Shown: positions 17,389 through 26,293 of the stretch, piece after piece
How the letters are laid out: the number at the start of each line of letters is the position of its first letter
Numbering within the stretch: the stretch's first letter is position 1
Assembly (NCBI RefSeq): GCF_010093025.1
Contig: NZ_CP048114.1
Span: 3,348,001 to 3,412,000 of the forward strand
Direction: 5' to 3'
DNA from: Edaphobacter sp. 12200R-103
GTDB lineage: Bacteria > Acidobacteriota > Terriglobia > Terriglobales > Acidobacteriaceae
DNA: 64,000 bases
Position numbers and translations under genes: made by a program
The notes under the pieces: model-generated
The model's database searches: none
What the model saw: only the letters and a program-made list of their open reading frames with translations
Told to the model about the DNA's origin: nothing

Positions 17389-20154
17389 GTGATTGCTCGT
17401 CTACGCGCGCTATGGCGAAATTTCTTTGATCGTGGGACCGTCAACCGGGACCTTGATGAAGAAATACGCGGCTATCTCGAAATGCTGGCTGCGGAGAAGG
17501 TACGGGGCGGTATGACCCCGGATGAAGCTCTTCGGGAAGCCAGACGGGAGTTTGAGGGCGTTGAACAGGTGAAGCAGAGTGTTCGCGATATCAGGACAGG
17601 AGTCTCTATGGACACCATGATGCAGGATCTTCGATATGCTCTTCGGACTCTTACCAACAGTGCCGGTTTCTCCGCGGTAGTGGTTCTCACGCTGGCCTTC
17701 GGTATCGGTGCCAACACCGCGGTTTTCACGCTCATCCACGCGGTGATGCTCAAGCAATTGCCGATCGCCAATCCGCACCAGCTTTACCGCGTCGGTGAAG
17801 GCGAATTCTTCTGTTGCGAGTGGGGAGGCCTGCAGGATACATGGGGTACCTTCGACTACCAGTTCTACAAGCATCTGCGCGATACCGATCCGTCCTTCGA
17901 TCAGATTGCCGCGTTTTCCGGCAGCACACCCTCTTTCAATCTGCGGCGCGCAGGCTTGTCGTCAGTGGCGCAGTCCGCCAATGGCGAATATGTTTCCGGC
18001 AACTACTTTTCGACGTTAGGGCTTCAAGCCGCTGCAGGCCGCCTGCTTGGTCCGGCGGACGACCGGCCGGACGCGCCCGCCGCAGTCGTGATGGGCTTTC
18101 GGGCCTGGAAGCAGCAGTACGCATCCGACCCGTCCCTTATCGGATCGACTCTCTTGATCAACGGCTTGCCGGTTACGCTGGTCGGCATCGCACCGCAGGA
18201 CTTTTTTGGCAACCGGCTTTCCGCCAACCCGCCAGAATTGTGGCTGCCCTTGAGCCTGCAACCGGCTTTTGAGGGGCAAGGACAAAAGTCTCTTCTCTAT
18301 TCATCCGGAGACGCATGGCTTTACGTCATTGGCCGGCTCAAGCCTGGTCTTTCACCTGCCGCGGTACAAACGCGACTGACCGCAGAACTGCAGCAATGGC
18401 TTCGCGCTGAACACCGTGACAGAGGGGAAGACAAGGACAAGATCGATAAGCAGCACATTCGCCTTACACCCGGCGGCGCCGGCATCTCGTCCTTCCGCGA
18501 TGGCTCAAAAAGCAACCTCTGGCTTCTCTCGGCCGCGTCCATTCTTGTTCTCCTGATTGCTTGCGCCAACCTCGCGAATTTGTTGCTGGCGCGTGGCGCA
18601 TCCCGTCAGCAGCAGACGGCGCTGCGCCTTGCACTGGGGGCGGGACGTTCCCGACTCATTCGTGCCGTGCTCATGGAGAGCCTGCTGCTCTCCTTGACCG
18701 GCGGAGCGGTTGGGCTGGGGGTCGCCTACGCCGCTTCAAAGGCGATTCTTGTTTTGGCCTTTCGCGGCGCCACGTATGTTCCCATCAGCGCCTCGCCCTC
18801 TTTGCCCATCCTGGGGTTCGCATTGTGTCTCTCCATTCTCACGGCGATCGTTTTTGCGGTCGTACCAGCCTGGATCGGCACACGTGCGTACCCGTCGGAC
18901 GGCCTGCGCCTCGGCAGCCGCGGCGCCACTCGACATGCTTCGCGGCCGCAGAAGGTTCTCATAATTGTGCAGGCAGCGCTCTCCGTCGTTCTACTTGCGG
19001 TCGCGGGCCTGGTCACGCAGAGTCTGCGCAATCTGGAAAAGACCAACCTTGGCTTTCAGCCTCAGGGCAGGCTCGTGGCCACGATCAATTTCAAGGCCGC
19101 AGGCTACACGCCGGAACGTCTCCCCGCCACCTATCAACAGGTGCAGAATCGTCTTGAGCAGATTCCCGGCGTGCGCAGTGCCAGCCTTTCGCTCAATAGT
19201 CCCCAGAATTTGTGCTGCATCTCACTGAACGTTTCCATCGGCGGCCACCCCGACAATCGACTGGAAAACATCGACGTGGGCTTTTCCCGTGTCAGTCCCC
19301 ACTACTTTGAAACGATCGGCACGCCGCTTCAACGAGGCCGCGCTTTCAATCAGAACGACACACAGGCATCGCCCCACGTCGCTGTAGTCGACGAATCATT
19401 TGCCCGCACATTCTTCCCCGGCGAAGATGCCATCGGGAAGCACTTCGGCTCGTCCCTGCAAGGCCACGGATACGACTATGAAATCGTGGGCATCGTGAAG
19501 GACACGGCATATCGCAATCTCGGCTCGGTGCAGAGGCCCATGTATTTTCTTCCATTTTCACAGACCACGTCCTTCGGGCCCAGCGGCTATCAACGCCTGG
19601 AGGCAGGAACGCTCTATGCCTATCTGATCGAGCTTAGCGTCACCGGTGCTCCGGAGAGCTATGAAAAAGCCTTTCGCAGCGCCCTGGCCGAAATAGATCC
19701 CAACCTCTCGGTAATCAATCTCAAGAGTTATACCGAACAGGTGGCGATTCAATTCAACCAGCAGCGACTTCTCGCCCGCCTTACCGGCCTTTTCAGTCTA
19801 CTGGCGCTCCTGCTGGCGTCGCTTGGGCTTTACGGAGTTACTGCCTACAATGTCAGCCGCCGCACCGCAGAAATCGGTATCCGCATGGCCTTGGGTGCCA
19901 ATCGGAGCAACGTGGTCAGTATGGTGCTGCGTGGCGCCCTGCTGCAGGTTGCCGTCGGACTCGTCATCGGCACTCTAATCGCCATCGTCTGTGGTCGTTA
20001 CATGGCGCATCAGCTTTACGGCGTAAGCCGCTTCGATCCGTGGGTACTCGGTGGAGCAATCCTGGTGTTGAGTGCCTGTGCGCTGATTGCTGGACTTGTG
20101 CCCGCACGTCGCGCCGCTTCCATCGAACCGGTCGAAGCGCTAAGAATCGAATAG
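17389..20154 (+). CDS. Orphan duplicated ABC permease (ADOP, MacB/FtsX-type)
   Basis: A large permease of the acidobacterial duplicated orphan type, with no ATPase gene beside it. The 921-residue protein has a cytoplasmic N-terminal region (DLDEEIRGYLEML), a membrane segment with the MacB-type GIGANTAVFTLI motif, and two MacB-like periplasmic domains. Each is followed by an FtsX block: ANLLLARGASRQQQTALRLALG and, near the C-terminus, GVTAYNVSRRTAEIGIRMAL. It ends with PARRAASIEPVEALR. The GTG start has AGGAGG six bases ahead, inside the padR stop region. The substrate is unknown; related systems export macrolides, lipoproteins or peptides. Confidence 0.92.
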   Translation: MIARLRALWRNFFDRGTVNRDLDEEIRGYLEMLAAEKVRGGMTPDEALREARREFEGVEQVKQSVRDIRTGVSMDTMMQDLRYALRTLTNSAGFSAVVVLTLAFGIGANTAVFTLIHAVMLKQLPIANPHQLYRVGEGEFFCCEWGGLQDTWGTFDYQFYKHLRDTDPSFDQIAAFSGSTPSFNLRRAGLSSVAQSANGEYVSGNYFSTLGLQAAAGRLLGPADDRPDAPAAVVMGFRAWKQQYASDPSLIGSTLLINGLPVTLVGIAPQDFFGNRLSANPPELWLPLSLQPAFEGQGQKSLLYSSGDAWLYVIGRLKPGLSPAAVQTRLTAELQQWLRAEHRDRGEDKDKIDKQHIRLTPGGAGISSFRDGSKSNLWLLSAASILVLLIACANLANLLLARGASRQQQTALRLALGAGRSRLIRAVLMESLLLSLTGGAVGLGVAYAASKAILVLAFRGATYVPISASPSLPILGFALCLSILTAIVFAVVPAWIGTRAYPSDGLRLGSRGATRHASRPQKVLIIVQAALSVVLLAVAGLVTQSLRNLEKTNLGFQPQGRLVATINFKAAGYTPERLPATYQQVQNRLEQIPGVRSASLSLNSPQNLCCISLNVSIGGHPDNRLENIDVGFSRVSPHYFETIGTPLQRGRAFNQNDTQASPHVAVVDESFARTFFPGEDAIGKHFGSSLQGHGYDYEIVGIVKDTAYRNLGSVQRPMYFLPFSQTTSFGPSGYQRLEAGTLYAYLIELSVTGAPESYEKAFRSALAEIDPNLSVINLKSYTEQVAIQFNQQRLLARLTGLFSLLALLLASLGLYGVTAYNVSRRTAEIGIRMALGANRSNVVSMVLRGALLQVAVGLVIGTLIAIVCGRYMAHQLYGVSRFDPWVLGGAILVLSACALIAGLVPARRAASIEPVEALRIE

Positions 20155-20530
20155 TAAGAACGCTGCCATTCATGGTGTTCGCTCTTGGTACGAAGCGGCC
20201 AGGGTCGATTGGTACATCATCGCCAGGTCACGCATCGAGTACGAGATGAGCACCGGCAGGTAGGCTCATGGGAAGTGAACGAAAAAAAGCGGCGGTCCGG
20301 GGAAGGAGACCGGATCGTTCTTCTGCCGAAGGCGAGAGGAGAGAGCACGATGACAGGATGCTGGTCGGGCCGCGAATCTCCCAGTGGGATTTGCCCCACT
20401 GGCCGGGCTGAGGATGCAGCTTTCCGAGATCGGCGTTTGTCGGGAGTCTCTTTGCCCGTTTCAAGCCTCGTTTTTGGGCGGCCCAGACCCTTTATGGAAT
20501 CTACAGAGATGCTGTAAGCTTCAGTGCAAC
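20155..20530. other. Intergenic region after the ADOP gene
   Basis: About 375 bases without a gene, mostly occupied by the second long direct repeat. No clear promoter or ribosome site is seen for the VOC gene that follows. Confidence 0.55.
20287..20435 (+). repeat. Long direct repeat, copy 2
   Basis: Matches copy 1 block by block: GCGGCGGTCCGGGGAAGGAG, CGTTCTTCTGCCG, GAGCACGATGACAGGATGC, GGTCGGGCCGCGAATCTC. Similarity fades after the CTGAGG-TGCAGCTT block. Confidence 0.8.
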
Positions 20531-20911
20531 ATGAGCAACCGCTTTTCTGCGATGCTGCACATTCCCGGCGACGTTCGGGACGCCATTCTGTTTTATGGGC
20601 GGGCCTTTGGCGCCACGACAGGTTGGAGCACGCCTCCGGCCGAGGACATGGTGGCACAGCTCCTTGTCCATGGTGTGGAGTTCTGGGTGCATCCGGCGGA
20701 CGAAGCGATCGGTAATCCGTCACCCGCACAGCTGGGCGGGACGGCAGTGCGGCTCATGCTCATCGTAGACGATCCGGATGCGGTGTTCGATCAGGCTGTA
20801 GCCGCTGGCGCGGTGGTCCGCTCCCCCGTGCAGAACCACGACTACGGATGGCGTGATGGCTCCGTTGTGGACCCGTTTGGACATCGCTGGGAGATCGGCA
20901 AGCCACTTTAG
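20531..20911 (+). CDS. VOC superfamily protein (PhnB/glyoxalase-like)
   Basis: A 126-residue protein with one pair of beta-alpha-beta-beta-beta units. It shows FYGRAFGATTGW and the C-terminal DHDYGWRDGSVVDPFGHRW-like pattern (here QNHDYGWRDGSVVDPFGHRW) typical of PhnB-type VOC proteins. Metal ligands cannot be proven. ATG 20531 begins the homologous part, although no good ribosome site is visible; an upstream in-frame extension lies within repeat-derived DNA and is less likely. The function could be a lyase, dioxygenase or resistance-type binding protein. Confidence 0.82.
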   Translation: MSNRFSAMLHIPGDVRDAILFYGRAFGATTGWSTPPAEDMVAQLLVHGVEFWVHPADEAIGNPSPAQLGGTAVRLMLIVDDPDAVFDQAVAAGAVVRSPVQNHDYGWRDGSVVDPFGHRWEIGKPL

Positions 20912-21080
20912 CGCATACGCTCATGATCGGAAAGCTGCTTCCGCAGGCCAGGGCGGTTGCGATCACTCAAGTTCTCTTCTCACAACAGCGTTTTTCGGGA
21001 GTGATCCTGCGATCACTTTCGGATTGCCGTGATCCGTCCCGACTAACGGCCGTTCGTGAACCATCTGATAGATTCGACGC

Positions 21081-21518
21081 ATGGCGCTCAAACGGATGGA
21101 TAACGTAGGAATCGTCGTCGATGACCTCGAAGGGACGATTGATTTCTTTCGAGAGCTGGGCCTTGAACTCGAAGGGCGGGCCACGATCGAAGGAGAATGG
21201 GCAGGACGTGTCACCGGACTTGCCGGCCAGCGTGTTGAGATTGCGATGATGCGCACGCCGGACGGCCATAGCCGTCTCGAGCTCTCCCGCTTCCTCACGC
21301 CGCCTGTCGTCGCGGATCACCGCAATGCCCCGGTGAACGCTCTAGGCTATCTCCGCGTCATGTTCGCCGTAGACGATATCGACGAGACGCTTGGCAGGCT
21401 TCGCAAGCGCGGCGCACAGCTCGTAGGCGAAGTAGTCCGATATCAGGACTCATATCGGCTCTGCTACATCCGCGGGCCTGAAGGACTTCTCATCGGACTC
21501 GCCCAGGAACTCAACTGA
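21081..21518 (+). CDS. VOC superfamily protein (glyoxalase/bleomycin-resistance-like)
   Basis: A 145-residue VOC protein with two modules: MDNVGIVVDDLEGTIDFFRE at the N-terminus and VMFAVDDIDETLGRLRKRGA in the second half, ending in RGPEGLLIGLAQEL. The last Glu of that ending is the usual metal-ligand position. The substrate is unknown. It lies 169 bases after another VOC gene on the same strand, but the two differ too much to be a recent duplication. Confidence 0.88.
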   Translation: MALKRMDNVGIVVDDLEGTIDFFRELGLELEGRATIEGEWAGRVTGLAGQRVEIAMMRTPDGHSRLELSRFLTPPVVADHRNAPVNALGYLRVMFAVDDIDETLGRLRKRGAQLVGEVVRYQDSYRLCYIRGPEGLLIGLAQELN

Positions 21519-21715
21519 GCGCAATGTGCCCCGGCTCTTCGAAAGTTGCTTCGAATCCGCCGCGGAAGGCGGCTATCGTGAGCAATCATTAGCCTCCATG
21601 ATGCGCGTTTTCGTTACTAATGATCCAGGCGGACTCAGGCCACGTTCAATGAGCAGATGGGCCTGCATGCACCATTTCGAGAACGCGCGCATGGGTGAAT
21701 AGCTATCTGCCGCGG

Positions 21716-22609
21716 CTATACAGCATGAGAAAGAAAGGCCAAGGCCATCTCAGCAACCATCGTCGTGGAGAGGATGTTGTAGTGTGTCGCACCTGGCACA
21801 ATACCGAGTCGAGCAGCAGGGCGTAGTGATCCATCCAGTCCTGCATCGCGCTTGCCCCCACCGAGAGCTTCATAGAACGCCACGATATGCTCAGGGCGAA
21901 TAGAATCAGCGTCGGCAAAGATGAGTTCTATAGGCGATTTGACCTGTTTCACTTGCGCTGACCAGTCGAAATTCTGTGATTCCATCTGGCCAATCTTGCG
22001 CAGCAGGTTCTCCCAATTCACCTCTGGATAGAGTTTGCCTAGTGGTGATCCCTTGATGTTCTGCGCAATTTGCGCAGCATGGACACCCATCGCATCAAAC
22101 GCCGCATTGACTTCAGGGTATGAGCCATCATGTGCCATCGCCGCCGAAACTACAATCAATCGCCTCACCGAAGCAGGGTGGCGAATCAGCGCCTGAAGGG
22201 CAACGCCACCGCCCAATGAATAGCCCAGAACATCGGCTTTCTCAAGTTTCAGATACGTGATCAATGCACCGACGTCGTCGGCCATGGATTCGAATCGAAG
22301 AGGGCGGTCAATATCCTTCGTATATCCGTGACCCTGTAGATGCACGACGATCACTTGCCGCGACTTGGCAAGCGCGAGTAGATTGGGACCGAACACCTCG
22401 CTCGCTGCAACTCCCCCGTGTAACAAAATCAGCGGTTCCCCGTCGCCATGGATCTCGAAATACATCTGCAAGCCGTTGACCTGAGCAAAACCTGATTTGG
22501 TATTCGCCGCCATCGCATCTAAAGGCTGCCGAGCTTGCGCGAAAGTGGGAATGATGGCTGCTGTACTCATTGCCACGCCTGCATGCGCGAGAAACTCTCT
22601 TCTTTGCAT
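21716..22609 (-). CDS. Exported alpha/beta hydrolase
   Basis: A 297-residue alpha/beta hydrolase. The N-terminus (MQRREFLAHAGVAMSTAAI) looks like a twin-arginine signal. The core has the oxyanion HGG motif (LILLHGGVAASEVFG), the nucleophile elbow GYSLGG, an acidic residue in FADADSIRPEH and a His in PGATHYNIL. ATG 22609 is chosen because it starts the signal peptide and has GGAG nine bases before; the frame is open 29 codons further upstream. The substrate is unknown. It faces the YdeI-like gene across about 130 bases. Confidence 0.88.
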   Translation of the reverse strand: MQRREFLAHAGVAMSTAAIIPTFAQARQPLDAMAANTKSGFAQVNGLQMYFEIHGDGEPLILLHGGVAASEVFGPNLLALAKSRQVIVVHLQGHGYTKDIDRPLRFESMADDVGALITYLKLEKADVLGYSLGGGVALQALIRHPASVRRLIVVSAAMAHDGSYPEVNAAFDAMGVHAAQIAQNIKGSPLGKLYPEVNWENLLRKIGQMESQNFDWSAQVKQVKSPIELIFADADSIRPEHIVAFYEALGGGKRDAGLDGSLRPAARLGIVPGATHYNILSTTMVAEMALAFLSHAV

Positions 22610-22737
22610 CGCATTGATCTCCGAACCGTCGGCGGGTACCCGAATATCCGGCTCCTGATTTGTATTTGATATCCGGGCCGTTGGAGGATCAACCACACAA
22701 TAATCGCCGAGTCGCCGGTTAGCATTGTCTGGACAGA

Positions 22738-23322
22738 ATGGAAGGTGCTGCGATGGAGATGGCTTATCGGGAGCGGTGGGCAGAAGAGATTGTGGAGATG
22801 CGAAGGCTGCTTGCCGACTTCGCCATGCAGGAAGAGTGCAAGTGGGGAAAGCCCACCTACACCGTGAACGGAAAGAATGTTGTCATCCTGCAAGGGTTTA
22901 AGGAGTTCTTTGCGTTGGGGTTCTTTCAAGGAGCGTTGCTGAAGGATCCGAAGAAACTCCTGGTGCAATTGGGGCAGACGCAGGCGGGGCGAGTGATGAA
23001 GTTCGCCGGTGCCGAGGAGATTATCTCCAAGGCTGCGACGATCAGAGCTTACGTGCGTGAGGCGATAGCCATTGAGAAGGCCGGGCTGCGCGTAGAGAAG
23101 AAGAAGACCGAGGACTTTCCCGTACCAGAGGAGCTGAAGGCAAAGTTCCAGAGCGATCCGCAGTTCAGGAAAGCTTTCCATGCCTTGACGCCAGGGCGCC
23201 AACGGGGATATTTGTACCACTTCGCCGCGGCGAAACAGGTGTCGACACGAGTGGCTCGGATAGAAAAGGCTATCCCGGCGATTCTCGCCGGACGTGGATT
23301 TCTAGAGCGCCCCAGGGGATAG
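22738..23322 (+). CDS. YdeI/OmpD-associated family protein (DUF1801 type)
   Basis: A 194-residue soluble protein. The N-terminal half has the DUF1801 pattern (CKWGKPTYTVNGKNVVILQG, FFALGFFQGALLKDP), and the C-terminal half has the OmdA-type helical region ending in ARIEKAIPAILAGRGF. Members are linked to stress responses in a few species, but the molecular role is not settled. Start 22738 or ATG 22753 (MEMAYRERW) are both possible. Confidence 0.85.
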   Translation: MEGAAMEMAYRERWAEEIVEMRRLLADFAMQEECKWGKPTYTVNGKNVVILQGFKEFFALGFFQGALLKDPKKLLVQLGQTQAGRVMKFAGAEEIISKAATIRAYVREAIAIEKAGLRVEKKKTEDFPVPEELKAKFQSDPQFRKAFHALTPGRQRGYLYHFAAAKQVSTRVARIEKAIPAILAGRGFLERPRG

Positions 23323-23695
23323 CTCGGCCGCATCTCCACTCGACGGGCACGTATCGCTGCAACCAAAGGTGCAGGCTCCGAAGAGAGAGTCCTCGACGCT
23401 TCATGCAACCGATCGGCCCCAGCAAGACTCGTAGAAGCCATCTCTAAACCCTGTTCAGAGCCGGGGAAACCAATCGCTGTAAATCCTTCGGAGGCACCAT
23501 TTCACTCAATTCAGGTCGACTCATCGTTACACTGGCGTCCTGAGGACTTCTCTGCGCAGCGCCAGCATTTGGCCAGCCGAACCAAAGATGCAAGCTTCAG
23601 GATCTCCAAGGCACTTACGGATTCACCCTCAAGGGTGACAGCTTGTCTCCGGACCGACTCGCGGATAGCATGATGCACTTGAGGTGCGACTGCTC
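23323..23695. other. Intergenic region, nothing recognised
   Basis: About 370 bases. I see no gene, no family A or B repeat and no clear promoter or terminator here. Confidence 0.5.
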
Positions 23696-24292
23696 ATGAA
23701 CATCTTCGGACGGTGGTTTGTCGCTAATGTGTTCGGTATGACAATCGGTTTGGGAACTCATTCTTTCCTGGCTCACGGATTTACCGGTCAGCATGGCAAC
23801 GCGATGACGCCTGCCCAATGGATTGCCCACATCCTTTCCTTCGGCTGGGCATCCGCGATAATCTTTCTCTGTCAGCGCAAGTCCGCACCGGCGTTGTTTC
23901 AATCCGGTGTAGTGCCGGTCTTTCGCGCGAGCACTTTGGCGACCCTGGCTTTTCTCGGCGTGTGGTCTCTGGTCGGAATCCCTTTCGACATCCTGGCAGC
24001 GTTTCTTGCCTTCGGCCTGAGTTTGGGCCTGGCCCTTCGAAACCGAACAAAGGAAGCGGTGCTTGTCCTGACCGCGACCAGCGCAGTCGCCGGAATGGTT
24101 ACGGTGGGATCAGGTCTCCCCATCGCCGGCAAACTTATGACGGCATTCGGCGGCGGACTCGCCGGAGACGCCACGCTTTGGACTTATATCGGAATAGTGG
24201 GTGGGGTGTCGTCAGGCCTGTTAGGATCATTCGCCCTGCGACGCGTAATCGCAAACGATTCAGCAGCAAAAGAAAAGGTAGCCGCAGGCTAG
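23696..24292 (+). CDS. Multi-spanning membrane protein, unknown
   Basis: A 198-residue hydrophobic protein with about five or six membrane segments: VANVFGMTIGLGTHSFLAHG, WIAHILSFGWASAIIFLC, STLATLAFLGVWSLVG, ILAAFLAFGLSLGLAL and WTYIGIVGGVSSGLLGSFAL. It has a short polar C-terminus. I do not recognise the family. GTG 23684 is an alternative start four codons upstream; ATG 23696 has GAGG about eleven bases ahead. Confidence 0.7.
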   Translation: MNIFGRWFVANVFGMTIGLGTHSFLAHGFTGQHGNAMTPAQWIAHILSFGWASAIIFLCQRKSAPALFQSGVVPVFRASTLATLAFLGVWSLVGIPFDILAAFLAFGLSLGLALRNRTKEAVLVLTATSAVAGMVTVGSGLPIAGKLMTAFGGGLAGDATLWTYIGIVGGVSSGLLGSFALRRVIANDSAAKEKVAAG

Positions 24293-24419
24293 CAGTCGGC
24301 TTGTCATCAGGAATCCGTGGATGACGAGAACGGCGTTTATCAGGACCTCTCCTGCGAGAACCATGAAAATGACAGACCGCCTGCCGACGGTCTGTCGAGG
24401 GTGCGAAGTCTGCAACTCC

Positions 24420-25121
24420 TTAGGCTGTTTTGTTTCCTTGAATTGCTTTTGCCGCTTGTCGTATTACGTCAATGACAGCCTGGGGCCTGGAGAGCATCGG
24501 CACATGACTGCTTTCAACCTCGATTACAGTCGCTCCCATACGTTTCGAGACCCACCGTTGGAGATCGGGATGAACGGTATGGTCTTGCAGGCACAAGATG
24601 TACCAGCTTGGCTTCGACTTCCAGGGAGTGCTCTGGAGATTCTGCTGCGTGAAGAGGTCGGCATGAGGGGGGAAATGTGTCGCCCACACGAGCTTCTGTT
24701 CCTGCTCGGAAAGGTCTCCGCAGAAAAACTCAGTTCCGTTCGGAAGCATCCAGGCGTATCCGTCTGCGACCTCGACGCGAGAAAAGATGTCCGAGGGATA
24801 CTTGTTGAGCTGGTCTTGTACCGTCTCGCCGACATCGGGGGCAACTGCTCCAATGTAGACGAGGCCGGCCACGCGATCATCGACTCCCGAGGCAGTGATC
24901 GTGGCGCCGCCATAGGAATGCCCGACAAGGAGCACGGGACTGCTGACCCGGTTGAGCGTGCGCTTCACCATAGCCACATCCTCTTCAAACGATTCCAGGC
25001 TGTATTGAACCGCAATGACCTCATAACCATCCGCCTGCAATGTGGGGATGACCTTGCTGAAGCACGACCCATCGGCCCAAATGCCGTGGCAGAACACAAT
25101 GGTTGGTTTACGTGATGACAT
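24420..25121 (-). CDS. Alpha/beta hydrolase, EstC/salicylate-esterase-like
   Basis: A 233-residue alpha/beta hydrolase of the small, lidless type related to EstC-like and hydroxynitrile-lyase-like esterases. It has TIVFCHGIWADGSCF, the nucleophile elbow GHSYGG and a His near the C-terminus in ESSHVPMLSRP. No signal peptide. ATG 25121 has AGGAG seven bases ahead; an upstream in-frame ATG lacks this. It is divergent from a LysR regulator with 130 bases between, the classic layout for a regulator and its target. Confidence 0.88.
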   Translation of the reverse strand: MSSRKPTIVFCHGIWADGSCFSKVIPTLQADGYEVIAVQYSLESFEEDVAMVKRTLNRVSSPVLLVGHSYGGATITASGVDDRVAGLVYIGAVAPDVGETVQDQLNKYPSDIFSRVEVADGYAWMLPNGTEFFCGDLSEQEQKLVWATHFPPHADLFTQQNLQSTPWKSKPSWYILCLQDHTVHPDLQRWVSKRMGATVIEVESSHVPMLSRPQAVIDVIRQAAKAIQGNKTA

Positions 25122-25223
25122 ACTGATACTCCTGAGTTCTGAATTTCGGACAACACGAGTGTGATCCGTTAGCGATAGGTTCCTCCGGAACGAGTGCTTG
25201 CACAAATACTTTGAATGGTTTAC

Positions 25224-25242
25224 CTATGCTTATAAAGCATAG
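25224..25242. promoter_or_regulatory. LysR-type operator
   Basis: CTATGCTTATAAAGCATAG is a perfect 8-bp inverted repeat with a 3-base centre and contains the T-N11-A core. It sits between the divergent hydrolase and lysR genes and ends ten bases before the lysR ATG, over its ribosome site, which suits autorepression. Confidence 0.75.
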
Positions 25243-25251
25243 GAGCGGGCC

Positions 25252-26157
25252 ATGGAGCTTCGTCATCTCCGGTATTTCATTGCGGTCGCTGAGGAAGGAG
25301 GTCTTCTGCACGCCGCAGAGCGACGGCTCCATACCTCCCAGCCGTCGTTGAGCCGCCAGATTCGTGATCTCGAGATGGAGCTAGGCGTGAAGCTGCTTGA
25401 GCGAAAAGCGCGAGGCATTGAGCTCACTGCGGCTGGACGGGTATTCCTCGATCATGCACGGCTGGCATTGATGCAGATAGAGGTTGCGTGCGAAGCCGCA
25501 CGAAATACGGAGCGACCTCACAAGCCGGGTTTTGGATTGGGGTTCCTGCCGGGACAGGAAGTAACCTGGCTGTCCGGGGCACTGCGGATATTGCGCGAGG
25601 AGGCAGCCGATGTTGACGTTACGATCACCACGAAATCCTCGCCCGAACTCGCGAATGCACTGATGCAGGGCGAAATCGATGTGGCTCTGCTGAGGCGGGA
25701 GACGCGGACTGCTGGGCTGGACTTCAAACTTCTCGTCAAGGAGCCTCTGGTCGCGGTCCTGCCTGCTCGCCACCGCCTGGCTCGGCACAAGGCAATACGG
25801 CCGGAGGACATCTGCCGCGAGGACTTTATCAGCACAGCACGTGCCGCACCCGTGCTCAAAACCGTGATCGACGAGTACGCGGCGAAGGTTGGCATCAAGC
25901 TGAAGCAGATTTTCGATGCCGAAACCCTATCGGGCGGTATGTCGTTGGTGGCTTCCACCGGCGGCTTTACGCTTCTGCCTGCCTATGTGCAAAGCGCACT
26001 GATTCCTTCGGTAGTTGCGAGGCCATTGCGTGGCGAGGTCCCAACCATCGATCTCGTGATGGGATACAACAAGTCGAATACATCTCCGTTGCTCAAGAAG
26101 TTTCTTCTTCGTGCAAGCGAACTCGCATCCGGTCGATCTCGGGATGAAGACACATGA
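25252..26157 (+). CDS. LysR family transcriptional regulator
   Basis: A 301-residue LysR regulator. The helix-turn-helix is ELRHLRYFIAVAEEGGLLHA and ERRLHTSQPSLSRQIRDLE; the effector domain begins near residue 90 (GFGLGFLPGQE) and resembles the CbnR/CatR-like group. It likely controls the divergent alpha/beta hydrolase and itself through the palindrome just upstream. The ligand is probably an aromatic or ester-derived compound, but that is only inference from the neighbour. Confidence 0.93.
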   Translation: MELRHLRYFIAVAEEGGLLHAAERRLHTSQPSLSRQIRDLEMELGVKLLERKARGIELTAAGRVFLDHARLALMQIEVACEAARNTERPHKPGFGLGFLPGQEVTWLSGALRILREEAADVDVTITTKSSPELANALMQGEIDVALLRRETRTAGLDFKLLVKEPLVAVLPARHRLARHKAIRPEDICREDFISTARAAPVLKTVIDEYAAKVGIKLKQIFDAETLSGGMSLVASTGGFTLLPAYVQSALIPSVVARPLRGEVPTIDLVMGYNKSNTSPLLKKFLLRASELASGRSRDEDT

Positions 26158-26293
26158 GGTATGTTGAAAGGTCGGAAATGCAAGATTGTAGGGCAGAGAC
26201 ATGAGATTCTGACGGTGCGGGATCTTCGGATGCTCACGCGCCCGATTCCCGAACGGAAGCCGCGTTCAGATGCGGACGACTGGAAAGAACATC

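Noticed and set aside
22270..22300. TTCGAATC motif resembling a tRNA T-loop
   Set aside because: It lies inside the alpha/beta hydrolase gene and no cloverleaf can be drawn. No tRNA was found elsewhere in the window.
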